DNA of 64,000 nt, from positions 124,001 through 188,000 of the forward strand of contig JADKHI010000006.1 in assembly GCA_016721825.1 (NCBI GenBank), given 5' to 3'. Positions 24,337-34,298 of the stretch are shown here, one piece after another. Below the pieces are notes generated by a model, which had not been told where the DNA came from, did not search any database, and saw only the letters and a list, made by a program, of their open reading frames with translations. This stretch comes from Flavobacteriales bacterium (GTDB lineage Bacteria; Bacteroidota; Bacteroidia; Flavobacteriales_F; PHOS-HE28). Made by a program: the position numbers and the translations under genes. Every line of letters starts with the position of its first letter. The stretch's first letter is position 1.

Positions 24337-25317
24337 CTAACGCTTCGGCTTCACCAGCAGGATCTTCCGTCCGGGTTTCAGCGGTTCCGCGATGCCAATG
24401 CTGTTGTACTCGGCCAGCTTGCTCACCTTCACCGCGTAGCGCTGGCTGATGCCCCAAAGCGTTTCGCCCTGTTGCACGGTGTGCACACCGGGATCTTTGA
24501 GCTTGTTGCGCTTGCCCTGGAGGTAGACCACCTGCCCTTCCTCCAGCTTCTGGTCGGCTGCGCTCTCGTTCCACTTGGCCACGATGCCGCGCGGCAGTTC
24601 CATCTCGTCGGCGATGCTGCGGTAGGTATCCCCGGCCTTGGCGTGAATGAACTTCACACGGCCGTCCAGGCGCTCCACCTCGCGGGCGCCGCCGATGGTC
24701 ACCACATCGCCACCATCCTTGGGCTTGCTGGTCTTCGGCTTGGTCGTGGTGGTCGTGGTGCCGGGCTTCTTCGTGTACTTCACGTCCACACCGCGGTCCA
24801 GCTTATCCAGTTCGTAGCGTTCGATCAGGCTGATGAGCTTGTCCGGGTACTTGGGGTCGGTGGCGTAACCGGCCTTCTTCAACCCGTGGGCCCAGCCCTT
24901 GTAGTCGGTGGGCTTCAGCTCGAACAGGCCGGCATAGCGGGGGCGCTCCAGGAATTTGCTGTGGTCCTCAAAGCTGTCCTCGGCCTTCTTGTACTTGCGG
25001 AAACAGTCGTCCTTCTTGTCGTCGTCGTGGTACATCTTGCCGCCGGTCCAGTCGGGGGTGCACTTGATGCCGAAGTGGTTGTTGCCCTCGCGGACCAGGT
25101 CGCTGTTCCCGTTGCGGCTTTCCAGCAGGCCCTGGGCCAGGGTGATGCTCGCCGGGATGCCGTGCTCCTTCATCTTGCTCACGGCCACGCCCTTCCACTG
25201 CGTGATGTACTCTTCGGGCGTAATGGGGCTGGCAGGCGGCTGTCCATCAGCGGCTTGGGCCGCCACGTGCGACAACAGCACGAGCACTCCTGTCTTCAAC
25301 AATTGAACGATCCTCAT
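24337..25317 (-). CDS. exported glucosaminidase-family peptidoglycan hydrolase with two LysM domains
   Basis: A 326-residue exported protein. The signal peptide (MRIVQLLKTGVLVLLSHVAA) sets the start at 25317. Residues ~35-175 form a glucosaminidase (FlgJ/LytB-like) domain with ITLAQGLLESRNGNSDLV, holding the likely catalytic Glu, and NNHFGIKC. A Thr/Lys-rich linker (~180-205) follows, then two LysM-like modules (~220-265, HAKAGDTYRSIADEM; ~275-320, HTVQQGETLWGISQRYAVKV) that bind glycan. It should cleave the glycan strands of peptidoglycan. A TAGTTTGG box lies 28 bases upstream at 25345-25352. Confidence 0.92.
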   Translation of the reverse strand: MRIVQLLKTGVLVLLSHVAAQAADGQPPASPITPEEYITQWKGVAVSKMKEHGIPASITLAQGLLESRNGNSDLVREGNNHFGIKCTPDWTGGKMYHDDDKKDDCFRKYKKAEDSFEDHSKFLERPRYAGLFELKPTDYKGWAHGLKKAGYATDPKYPDKLISLIERYELDKLDRGVDVKYTKKPGTTTTTTKPKTSKPKDGGDVVTIGGAREVERLDGRVKFIHAKAGDTYRSIADEMELPRGIVAKWNESAADQKLEEGQVVYLQGKRNKLKDPGVHTVQQGETLWGISQRYAVKVSKLAEYNSIGIAEPLKPGRKILLVKPKR

Positions 25318-25445
25318 AGCGAATGGCCGTAACTCGGCAAGGGACCAAACTACCGGCGTTCCAGCGCGTTCTTCCCGCCCCGGCCGCCGGGATCCCCACG
25401 GCACGTTGTGAATAGAACGCGCTCCGAATTCACATTCGTCTAACG

Positions 25446-25733
25446 ATGTCCGATCTTTACAGTCCGGCGATCAAACAAAAGCTCTCGGCCGAGCGTTACA
25501 CCAGCGTGAAGAACATGAGCCCCAAGGAAGACCTGGCCGGACAAGAGCCTGACCACGACAGGTCGGACCGCTTCGCGCGCCTGGGCCTGGAGCCGGGCGA
25601 CTATTACTTCAGCGAGGAGGGCTACATGGTCTTCACGGAGCAGTACCACCGGAAACGCGGGTATTGCTGCCAGAGCCGCTGTCGGCATTGCCCCTACGGC
25701 AACGCCCCGAAGCCGAAGGAGCAGCGCGCGTGA
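25446..25733 (+). CDS. DUF5522 family small cysteine-containing protein
   Basis: A 95-residue protein. Its C-terminal half matches DUF5522 as I know it: YYFSEEGYMVFTEQYHRKRG then YCCQSRCRHCPYGN, with five clustered cysteines suggesting a metal site. The reaction is unknown. It is a single gene, divergent from the LysM hydrolase, and is followed by a 267-base spacer with a terminator-like hairpin. Confidence 0.88.
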   Translation: MSDLYSPAIKQKLSAERYTSVKNMSPKEDLAGQEPDHDRSDRFARLGLEPGDYYFSEEGYMVFTEQYHRKRGYCCQSRCRHCPYGNAPKPKEQRA

Positions 25734-25892
25734 AGGCCGCATACGATTCCCTCCTCTCAATTCGTTCTGTACCCGGTCCCCTTCGTGACGGTCCCGCATG
25801 ACCGGCTGGCGCGAAGGGATACCGTCCACCGGTGAGGTAAGGCGCTGGTGGCGGAAGGATGACTGCCTGCAAGGTGATCATCTTCCGTGGGG

Positions 25893-25924
25893 GCGGAGGT
25901 CGAAAGGCCTCCGCTTCCTGTTTT
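25893..25924 (+). terminator. rho-independent terminator-like hairpin
   Basis: GCGGAGG and CCTCCGC form a 7-bp stem with a TCGAAAGG loop region, followed by TTCCTGTTTT. It is 160 bases after the DUF5522 stop, so it may end that transcript or a small RNA in the spacer. Confidence 0.55.
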
Positions 25925-25971
25925 GCGGGGAGCGACTGCCTGTAGGTCTTAAAACCATTGACCTCTCCTGC

Positions 25972-25979
25972 TAGATTTG
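25972..25979 (+). promoter_or_regulatory. putative -7 box for the gene at 26001
   Basis: TAGATTTG is an exact TAnnTTTG match ending 21 bases before ATG 26001. The same octamer precedes the VTC-domain gene at 53894. Confidence 0.5.
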
Positions 25980-26000
25980 CTTGACCCGGACGCCGACCTC

Positions 26001-26669
26001 ATGATTGAGACCAAGGACGCTGAAACACCAGTGGTGTTCACACCAGACAACGAGCCATATCTCGGCCGACCAGCATTGCTCACATTCGACCAAGAGATTC
26101 CGTTCAGCCTCTGGGTCAGTTCCCATATTGCAGCCTACACGAAATCGAATCGAGACGACTTGACCGACCTCCAACGTGCGGCATGTCAGATTGTGCCCCA
26201 AGGCATCAATCTGGCTCTATCCATCCGCGAACTCATCCGGCAAGGATATCTGTTCGCGGCACTCGTCCTCATTCGCCCGCTAATCGAACGGGCTGCAATC
26301 ATTGCGTATATCCACGACCATCCTGAGGCTATTGAAAAATGGAAAGATGGATGGCGATTCCGCGACAGGCCAAGCTTGAGTATAATGCTCCAGTCGATGG
26401 CCGGTGGTGTCGACCTTGAAACGGCCAAAGACATTTGCGAACACTACGGCCATATCGTCCACGGTGACCCGGTCGGTGCCGACTGGAACCGGGTTCCTTT
26501 GAACGATGGCTCTCTGGGCTATTCGGTCGGCAAGGTTCTCAACTCGCCAGAACTCTGTGATGAACTGTCCCTCCAAGGGTGGGCCTACTTGAAGGTTCTC
26601 ATAGGTAAAGCGACAAGCTGTTTTCCCGAGGTCAACCCTCCAACCTCAATCAAGGCGCGTCAGCTATAG
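26001..26669 (+). CDS. orphan helical protein, possibly DUF5677-like
   Basis: A 222-residue soluble protein. ATG 26001 is preferred over an upstream TTG because an exact TAnnTTTG promoter box overlaps the latter. The central helices (LSIRELIRQGYLFAALVLIR then PLIERAAIIAYI) recall DUF5677-like proteins of unknown function, often found on genomic islands, but I hold that lightly. A later HYGHIVHGDPVGADW segment could be a conserved polar patch. GC content is below the window average, and the gene lies in a stretch of orphans between housekeeping genes, consistent with recent acquisition. Confidence 0.72.
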   Translation: MIETKDAETPVVFTPDNEPYLGRPALLTFDQEIPFSLWVSSHIAAYTKSNRDDLTDLQRAACQIVPQGINLALSIRELIRQGYLFAALVLIRPLIERAAIIAYIHDHPEAIEKWKDGWRFRDRPSLSIMLQSMAGGVDLETAKDICEHYGHIVHGDPVGADWNRVPLNDGSLGYSVGKVLNSPELCDELSLQGWAYLKVLIGKATSCFPEVNPPTSIKARQL

Positions 26670-26801
26670 ACTCTGGAGCAAGGTTCTTTGCAGCGTGCTA
26701 GTCGATGTGGGGTTTGACTGTGTTCGTTTGACCGAGCAAGCATTGGGCGTTGTGGATATTCAGCACCACTCCATCACTCAACAACATATCCATCATATTG
26801 A

Positions 26802-27287
26802 ATGACAGTCCACCCAAACAATCGACCACACATCGTTGATTCGAAAACCAGCGAATTTCTCTTCGACATATACACGATTCTATTCAGCGCACCCGTCAAC
26901 TTGCGCACCAAGCAAAGAACATTTGAAACGGCTGCAGATTCAAGGGACTCGTGGAGAGTTGTTTCTGTTTCTACGGCCGCCCTGCAACACATCAAGAAGA
27001 ACAAGAATGCACGAGGGCTTCAACGTGGTCACGCACTATCAAGAATGGAGAGGGCGAAGTACCTATTCGAACGGACGATAGCCTTAACACAGAAAGAACT
27101 CTTAAACTATTTCTTCGAGCACGATACCGTCGCACTCGTAACCAAAGGGGAGAATGCCAAGCAGGGTTCCGATCACTGGAGCTCTCTGGTTCCAGTACCT
27201 GAGGGGTTCTTCACCGGCGGGTCATTCTCCATTTATGTCCGCAAGAAAAAGGAGTTGCCTTGGGTGGAACAACTGAACTTGGACTAA
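26802..27287 (+). CDS. orphan hypothetical protein
   Basis: A 161-residue basic protein of unknown family, notably AT-rich for this genome. Visible segments include KNARGLQRGHALSRMERAKY, a helix with L-Y-x-F-E-R, and ALVTKGENAKQGSDHWSSLV followed by PEGFFTGGSFSIYVRKK. The N-terminal third is mixed. There is no signal peptide or membrane segment. It is 132 bases downstream of the other orphan and 59 bases upstream of urocanase. Base composition unlike its neighbours suggests transfer. Confidence 0.6.
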   Translation: MTVHPNNRPHIVDSKTSEFLFDIYTILFSAPVNLRTKQRTFETAADSRDSWRVVSVSTAALQHIKKNKNARGLQRGHALSRMERAKYLFERTIALTQKELLNYFFEHDTVALVTKGENAKQGSDHWSSLVPVPEGFFTGGSFSIYVRKKKELPWVEQLNLD

Positions 27288-27346
27288 GCGCCCAACAAGG
27301 CATTCAATCGTACCGCAAAAGCAGGCGCAACACCGATCTTCGCGAC

Positions 27347-29374
<2,028 letters not shown>

Positions 29375-29408
29375 ATATGCATCTCGACCCAACCCTTGGC
29401 CCCATACC

Positions 29409-29430
29409 TGCGTGTAGGGGTATGAACGAC
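29409..29430 (+). promoter_or_regulatory. shared upstream element, copy 1
   Basis: TGCGTGTAGGGGTATGAACG then AC. A near-identical sequence lies at 31472-31493 upstream of the paralogous gene, at the same distance (23 bases) from the start codon. The flanking CCCATACC and GGTATG can form a short hairpin here. It is likely a promoter or leader element shared by the two paralogs. Confidence 0.55.
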
Positions 29431-29453
29431 CGATCAGAAACCTACGAACGACC

Positions 29454-31310
29454 ATGAGATCACTACTTCGCTCCCTGTTCCTCGTCACAGCCATGGTGCT
29501 GGGCGGTGGAACCTTCGCTCAGCTGCAATACTGGGCCACCGTGTACGGCCAGGTATCGGGATGCTACCCCGGCCAGGTGATCACGGTGACCTCCTCGTAC
29601 CAGACCGTTACCGCGACGGTGGACCCGAACTGCTACTACTGGGCCAGCGTGTACACGGCACAGAACCCCGACACCATCATCACCTCCACCCCCTGCCAGG
29701 GCGCGATCCAGATGGTGATGAGCAATGTCACCTTCAACGGTGTGCTTGACTCGGCCTTGGTGAACATCAACTTCAACTGCGGTGGCGGCGGCTACGATTG
29801 TCTGGGCATCCTCAACGGTCCGAATGTTCCGGGCACGGCCTGTAGTGACAATGACCCGATGACGGTCAATGACGTGTGGAGCCCTAGCTGCGTTTGCAGT
29901 GGCACGCCTGTTCTGCCTACCTGTCAAGCGGCCTTCTCCATCGCGCAGACCGCTCCCTACACCATGCAGGCCACCAACCTCAGCACAGGCACGGCCCCGA
30001 TCGTGTTCAACTGGTGGTTGAACGGCACCACGAGCACAGTGTCGAACCCGACCTATACCTTCTCCGGACCCGGCACCTACGGGGTCTGCCTGACCATCAC
30101 CACAGCGGACGCCTGCACGAGCGTGACCTGCGATACGCTCTATGTGGATAGCGCCGGCACGATCACATACTCCCCGAGCTATTACGATTGTCTGGGCGCA
30201 CTCAACGGGCCAAGCGTACCCGGAACACCTTGCCAGATCCCCGGAACCATTCTCCAAGGCTATTGGAGCCCGAACTGCACGTGCGATTCGAGCAGCGTGA
30301 TCGTGTACGACTGTTACGGCTGGGCGAACGGACCGAACCTGCCCGGAACAGCATGTGCCGACACCATCAACGGAGTGCCCTACACAGGCGTATGGAGCGC
30401 CAGCTGCCTTTGCTTGACCAACGGACTGACGGACTGCCTCGGCATTGTGAACGGTCCGAACATGCCTGGCACACCTTGCAATGATGGTGATACCCTCACC
30501 GTGCAGGACATGTGGACACCGAACTGCGGGTGCAGTGGCGTGATCGCTAACTGGTATGATTGTCTTGGCATCTTCAACGGCTTCAACCTGCCCGGCACTC
30601 CTTGCGACGACCAGGATCCAGCGACGATCAATGACACGTGGGACGCGAACTGCGGCTGCGTTGGCGGCGTTCTCACGCCTTGTGAAGCCAACTTCTGGGT
30701 GCTACAGGGTGTAACGGTGGACAGCCTGAACAACCCCACCCCGATCCCCTACGAGTTGTGGATCTGGAACCTGAGCAGCGGCGGCAGCGGCACCTACAGC
30801 ACCTTCTGGAGCTTCGGTGATGGCACGAGCAGCACGGCACAGTTCCCCACGCACACCTACGCTGGAAACGGCCCCTACTGGTTGTGCCTCACGATCGATG
30901 ACGGCGCGGGCTGCCAGAGCACCTACTGCGACAGCGTGTCGATCGACGGCAATGGCCTCTACACCGGCGTGCTCGGTGGTGGCAGCGACCGCCAGAACGG
31001 ATTCACCATCAACATCCAGGCGCCCCAGACCACCGGCCTGACCGAACAGTCGGTCGCCGATGGCATCGCCACCTGGCCCAACCCTGTGGCCGACGAGCTG
31101 AACATCGCGCTGACCAATGCCCTGAGCGGAACGGCGGATGTGACCGTACTGGACCTCAACGGACGTGTGGTAATGGCTGACCGCCGCATGCTGGCCAACG
31201 GCCGCAACCAGCTCCTGCTCCAGACCAACACCTTGGCACCAGGCCTATACACCGTGCGCATCGGCAACGCGGACCACAGCGTGAGCCAGCGCTTCGTGAA
31301 AGTGAATTGA
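29454..31310 (+). CDS. secreted Cys-rich repeat protein with PKD domains and T9SS sorting domain
   Basis: A 618-residue secreted protein. It has a signal peptide (residues 1-22, ending GGGTFAQ), then five copies of a ~37-residue module of the form DCLGxxNGPxxPGTxC, an acidic D-x-N/D-x-x-T-x-x-D-x-W stretch and CxC. Two PKD-like domains are seen (~150-225 with FSGPGTYGVCLTITTADACT; ~410-485 with FGDGTSSTAQFPTHTYAGNG). The end is a type A T9SS sorting domain (WPNPVADELNIAL to QRFVKVN). The paired cysteines suggest disulfides, and the acidic stretch could bind calcium. It is a tandem paralog of the gene at 31517 and is followed by a terminator. Confidence 0.92.
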   Translation: MRSLLRSLFLVTAMVLGGGTFAQLQYWATVYGQVSGCYPGQVITVTSSYQTVTATVDPNCYYWASVYTAQNPDTIITSTPCQGAIQMVMSNVTFNGVLDSALVNINFNCGGGGYDCLGILNGPNVPGTACSDNDPMTVNDVWSPSCVCSGTPVLPTCQAAFSIAQTAPYTMQATNLSTGTAPIVFNWWLNGTTSTVSNPTYTFSGPGTYGVCLTITTADACTSVTCDTLYVDSAGTITYSPSYYDCLGALNGPSVPGTPCQIPGTILQGYWSPNCTCDSSSVIVYDCYGWANGPNLPGTACADTINGVPYTGVWSASCLCLTNGLTDCLGIVNGPNMPGTPCNDGDTLTVQDMWTPNCGCSGVIANWYDCLGIFNGFNLPGTPCDDQDPATINDTWDANCGCVGGVLTPCEANFWVLQGVTVDSLNNPTPIPYELWIWNLSSGGSGTYSTFWSFGDGTSSTAQFPTHTYAGNGPYWLCLTIDDGAGCQSTYCDSVSIDGNGLYTGVLGGGSDRQNGFTINIQAPQTTGLTEQSVADGIATWPNPVADELNIALTNALSGTADVTVLDLNGRVVMADRRMLANGRNQLLLQTNTLAPGLYTVRIGNADHSVSQRFVKVN

Positions 31311-31328
31311 GCAATTCTGGGTTGAGTT

Positions 31329-31360
31329 GAAGGGCGTCCCTCGAAAGGGGGGCGCCCTTC
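31329..31360 (+). terminator. terminator hairpin after the first repeat protein
   Basis: GAAGGGCGTCCC and GGGGCGCCCTTC pair with one G-T wobble around a CGAAAG-like loop, 18 bases after the stop. The same hairpin arm sequence recurs after the paralog at 33690. Confidence 0.6.
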
Positions 31361-31471
31361 GCATTCGAAGTGCTCCTCACCGTGAACGGCTGTAGATTCA
31401 CAAGGTCGTTCCATCGTCATCCGTGACTTTGAAGAAATTGGTCCCGGCGACCCAACCCCAAGCCCCCGTGT

Positions 31472-31493
31472 TGCGTGTATGGGTGTGAACGAC
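31472..31493 (+). promoter_or_regulatory. shared upstream element, copy 2
   Basis: TGCGTGTATGGGTGTGAACG then AC, matching 29409-29430 at all but two positions, and again 23 bases before the ATG. The sequence across the start codon (CGACC ATG AGATCA) is also shared. Confidence 0.55.
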
Positions 31494-31516
31494 GCTCCTA
31501 ACTCACTCGATCGACC

Positions 31517-33673
31517 ATGAGATCAACACTTCGCTCCCTCGCCTTCGGGCTGGCCGGCCTGCTCAGCGCAGGTGCAATGGCCCAGTTCCCATACACCTTG
31601 GTCGTGCAAGGCACCGTGGCCGGGTGCACCCCGTTCCAGCAGGTGACCGTCTCCACAACGGGTGGCACCAGCCCGTCCGTGAGCTACACATTGGAGATCT
31701 TTCCGCCGAACTGTACCTATGACACGATCATCCAACTGAACAGCTCCGTGGCCACCGTCATGGTCACCACGTTGTGCAACGGGTTGGTCATCACGGGCTA
31801 TGATTCCACGACCTTCAACTTCATCAACGATTCAGCGGTGATGGTGATCGACCTGAACTGCGGAGGCGGCCCCGTTGATTGCATGGGCATCGCGAACGGT
31901 CCGAACATGCCCGGCACACCCTGCGACGACAACAACCCGAACACGATCAACGATCTATGGACACCGGCATGTACGTGTGTCGGTAGCTCTGGCCAGAACC
32001 TATTGACCGTCTCCGGCTTCGTTTCCGGCTGCACCGGCGCCACCCCCATCCATCTGATGGACTGGTGGACCTCACCAGTGCTTGACACGATCATCTACAC
32101 CGACCCGAACTGCGGCTACTCGTTCACGTATTCACCGAGCAACAGTTCACAAGGCTGGATCATGGTGGAAGCATCCTGTGATGGCGGACTGAACTGGATG
32201 TTCGATTCGTCGGGCTATTCCTTCACGGGTGTCGACACCGTGCTGATCAACTTCACCTGCGGTGGCCTCATCACCGATTGCACCGGTGTACCTGGTGGGC
32301 CTAACATGCCCGGTACACCTTGCAGCGACAACAACCCCAACACGATCAACGACACCTGGACCCCTGGCTGTGCTTGTGTGGGCGTACCCTTGCCTCCGAC
32401 CTGCCAGGCTGATTTCGGCATCTGGCAACCTTCGACCTGGGTGATGGGCCTCTCGAACGCAAGCACGGGGATGGGTCCTCTGGTGTTCAACTGGTTGCTG
32501 CCGGACGGCTCCACGAGCAACTTGAGCAGCCCGACGTACACGTTCACAGCACCGGGCACCTATGGCGTCTGCCTCACCATCACCACTGCCGATGCGTGCA
32601 CAAGCACCATGTGCGATACGGTGTTCGTGGATACTGCTGGCGTGATCTCTCAAGCGCCTTACTACTTCGACTGCCTTGGCGTTCCGAACGGCACTGCTGT
32701 CCAAGGCACTCCATGCCAGATCCCGGGCACCATCCTTCAAGGGGTGTGGGACTTGAATTGCGTCTGTGACACCAGTAACGTTCTGCTCTTCGACTGCCTG
32801 AACATCCTCAATGGTCCGAACATGCCGGGTACGCCTTGCAACGATGGCGATACGCTCACCGTTCAGGACACATGGAGCATGAACTGCGCGTGCATCGGTG
32901 TGCCGGTGAATTACTACGACTGCATGGGCGTGCTGAACGGCCCTGATCTGCCAGGCGCGCCTTGCAACGACAACGATCCGCTGACCGTGAACGACACCTG
33001 GGATGCGAACTGCGCATGCACGGGTGGCGTGCTGCAGCCTTGCAATGCCAACTTCTGGGTGCTACAGGCCTACACCATCGACTCGTTGAACAGTATTCCT
33101 GTGCCCACGCCTTACGAACTGTGGATCTGGAACCTGAGCAGCGGCGGCAGCGGCGTGTACAGCTTCTTCTGGAACTTCGGTGATGGCAGCTCGAGCACGG
33201 ACGCCTTCCCCACGCACACTTACGCTGGCAACGGCCCCTATAACCTCTGCCTCACCATCAATGACACCACCGGTTGCCAAAGCACGTTCTGCGACAGTGT
33301 TTCGATCGACGGCAATGGCTTGTACACGGGCATGCTTGGTGGAGGCACCGATCGCCAGAACGGCTTCACCATCAATGTGAAGATCCCGCAGATCAACGGC
33401 ATCACCGATGCGGTGCTGGCAGAAGGTATCGCCACTTGGCCGAACCCCGCCACGGACGAGCTCAACATCGCGCTGACCAACGCGCTGAGCGGCGCTGCGG
33501 ATGTGACGGTGCTGGACCTGGAAGGCCGCCTGGTGTTGGCAGAGCGCCACATGCTTGCCAACGGCCGGAATCAACTTCGCCTACCGACCACCACGCTCAG
33601 CCCCGGTATGTACGTGGTGCGCATCGGCAACGGAACCTCCTTCATCAGCCAACGCTTCGTGAAAACGAACTGA
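31517..33673 (+). CDS. secreted Cys-rich repeat protein with T9SS sorting domain (paralog)
   Basis: A 718-residue paralog of the preceding gene. It has a signal peptide (1-22, AGAMAQ), five DCxGxxNGPxxPGTPC modules, an extra beta-rich N-terminal region (~25-230), two PKD-like domains (LVFNWLLPDGSTSNLSSPTY; FGDGSSSTDAFPTHTYAGNG), and a C-terminal T9SS type A domain almost identical to that of its neighbour. It probably arose by tandem duplication and module shuffling, since the third to fifth modules and the second PKD domain are the best conserved. Role unknown; it is likely displayed on the cell surface. A perfect 12-bp terminator follows. Confidence 0.92.
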   Translation: MRSTLRSLAFGLAGLLSAGAMAQFPYTLVVQGTVAGCTPFQQVTVSTTGGTSPSVSYTLEIFPPNCTYDTIIQLNSSVATVMVTTLCNGLVITGYDSTTFNFINDSAVMVIDLNCGGGPVDCMGIANGPNMPGTPCDDNNPNTINDLWTPACTCVGSSGQNLLTVSGFVSGCTGATPIHLMDWWTSPVLDTIIYTDPNCGYSFTYSPSNSSQGWIMVEASCDGGLNWMFDSSGYSFTGVDTVLINFTCGGLITDCTGVPGGPNMPGTPCSDNNPNTINDTWTPGCACVGVPLPPTCQADFGIWQPSTWVMGLSNASTGMGPLVFNWLLPDGSTSNLSSPTYTFTAPGTYGVCLTITTADACTSTMCDTVFVDTAGVISQAPYYFDCLGVPNGTAVQGTPCQIPGTILQGVWDLNCVCDTSNVLLFDCLNILNGPNMPGTPCNDGDTLTVQDTWSMNCACIGVPVNYYDCMGVLNGPDLPGAPCNDNDPLTVNDTWDANCACTGGVLQPCNANFWVLQAYTIDSLNSIPVPTPYELWIWNLSSGGSGVYSFFWNFGDGSSSTDAFPTHTYAGNGPYNLCLTINDTTGCQSTFCDSVSIDGNGLYTGMLGGGTDRQNGFTINVKIPQINGITDAVLAEGIATWPNPATDELNIALTNALSGAADVTVLDLEGRLVLAERHMLANGRNQLRLPTTTLSPGMYVVRIGNGTSFISQRFVKTN

Positions 33674-33689
33674 GCGATCACACCGAAGT

Positions 33690-33720
33690 GGAAGGGCGTC
33701 CTGAACAGGGACGCCCTTCC
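33690..33720 (+). terminator. terminator hairpin after the second repeat protein
   Basis: GGAAGGGCGTCC and GGACGCCCTTCC form a perfect 12-bp stem with a 7-base loop, 16 bases after the stop at 33673. The T-run is weak. Confidence 0.7.
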
Positions 33721-33734
33721 GCGCATCGCACCCG

Positions 33735-34298
33735 ATGATCACCGACGCGCTCATCGCCCGCTGCATCCGGAGAGATCCGAAGGCGCAGCATGAGCTGTAC
33801 ACGGCGATGTACCCGAAGCTGATGGCCATCTGCTGCCGGTACGAACGCAACCGACAGGATGCGGCCGCAACGATGAACATGGGCTTCCTGAAGATCCTGG
33901 AGCGCATCGGGACGCGTCGACCGGAAGTGCCGTTCGAACCCTGGGCCCGGCGCATTGTGATCAACACCGTGATCGACTCCTTCCGCAGGAACAAGGAGCG
34001 AAAGGCGCAGGAAACAATGGACGTAACGATCGATGACGCCGACCACCGCGAGGTGAACGGCTACCTGAACCACATGGAGGCCGAGGCCTTCGCAGACCTT
34101 CTCCAACGGCTTCCCCCGATGTCACGCAACGTCTTCAACCTCTTCGCGATCGATGGCTATGCGCACGCGGAGATCGCGGAGCTCCTCGGCATCAGTGAAG
34201 GCACTTCGAAGTGGCACGTTAGCCACGCCCGCAGCATTCTTCAACAGGCGATCGCCACGCTGGCCGGATCGCGCACCATCAACGCTTCCATCCGATGA
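33735..34298 (+). CDS. ECF-type RNA polymerase sigma factor
   Basis: A 187-residue sigma-70 family protein of the ECF group. Region 2 (~residues 10-85) includes ELYTAMYPKLMAICCRY and FEPWARRIVINTVIDSFRRN, and region 4 (~120-175) includes LQRLPPMSRNVFNLFAIDGY and EIAELLGISEGTSKWHVSHA with its helix-turn-helix. It should direct RNA polymerase to a small regulon. It starts 14 bases after the terminator of the repeat protein gene and overlaps the next gene by ATGA, a strong sign of translational coupling to its likely regulator. Confidence 0.95.
   Translation: MITDALIARCIRRDPKAQHELYTAMYPKLMAICCRYERNRQDAAATMNMGFLKILERIGTRRPEVPFEPWARRIVINTVIDSFRRNKERKAQETMDVTIDDADHREVNGYLNHMEAEAFADLLQRLPPMSRNVFNLFAIDGYAHAEIAELLGISEGTSKWHVSHARSILQQAIATLAGSRTINASIR

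Larger units (their letters stand above)
25734..26000 (+). other. gene-free spacer with possible structured segment
   Basis: No gene is seen. GACGGT (25778) can pair with ACCGTC (25825), enclosing ACCGG, which can pair with CCGGT downstream, and a terminator-like hairpin follows at 25893-25924. A small RNA or long leader is possible. I found no match to the SRP RNA, 6S RNA, RNase P or tmRNA cores by eye. Confidence 0.3.

Noticed and set aside
25740..25890. SRP RNA or tmRNA considered in the spacer
   Set aside because: A GCGGAAGG stretch recalls the SRP apical loop, but the flanking asymmetric loop and conserved stem bases are missing.
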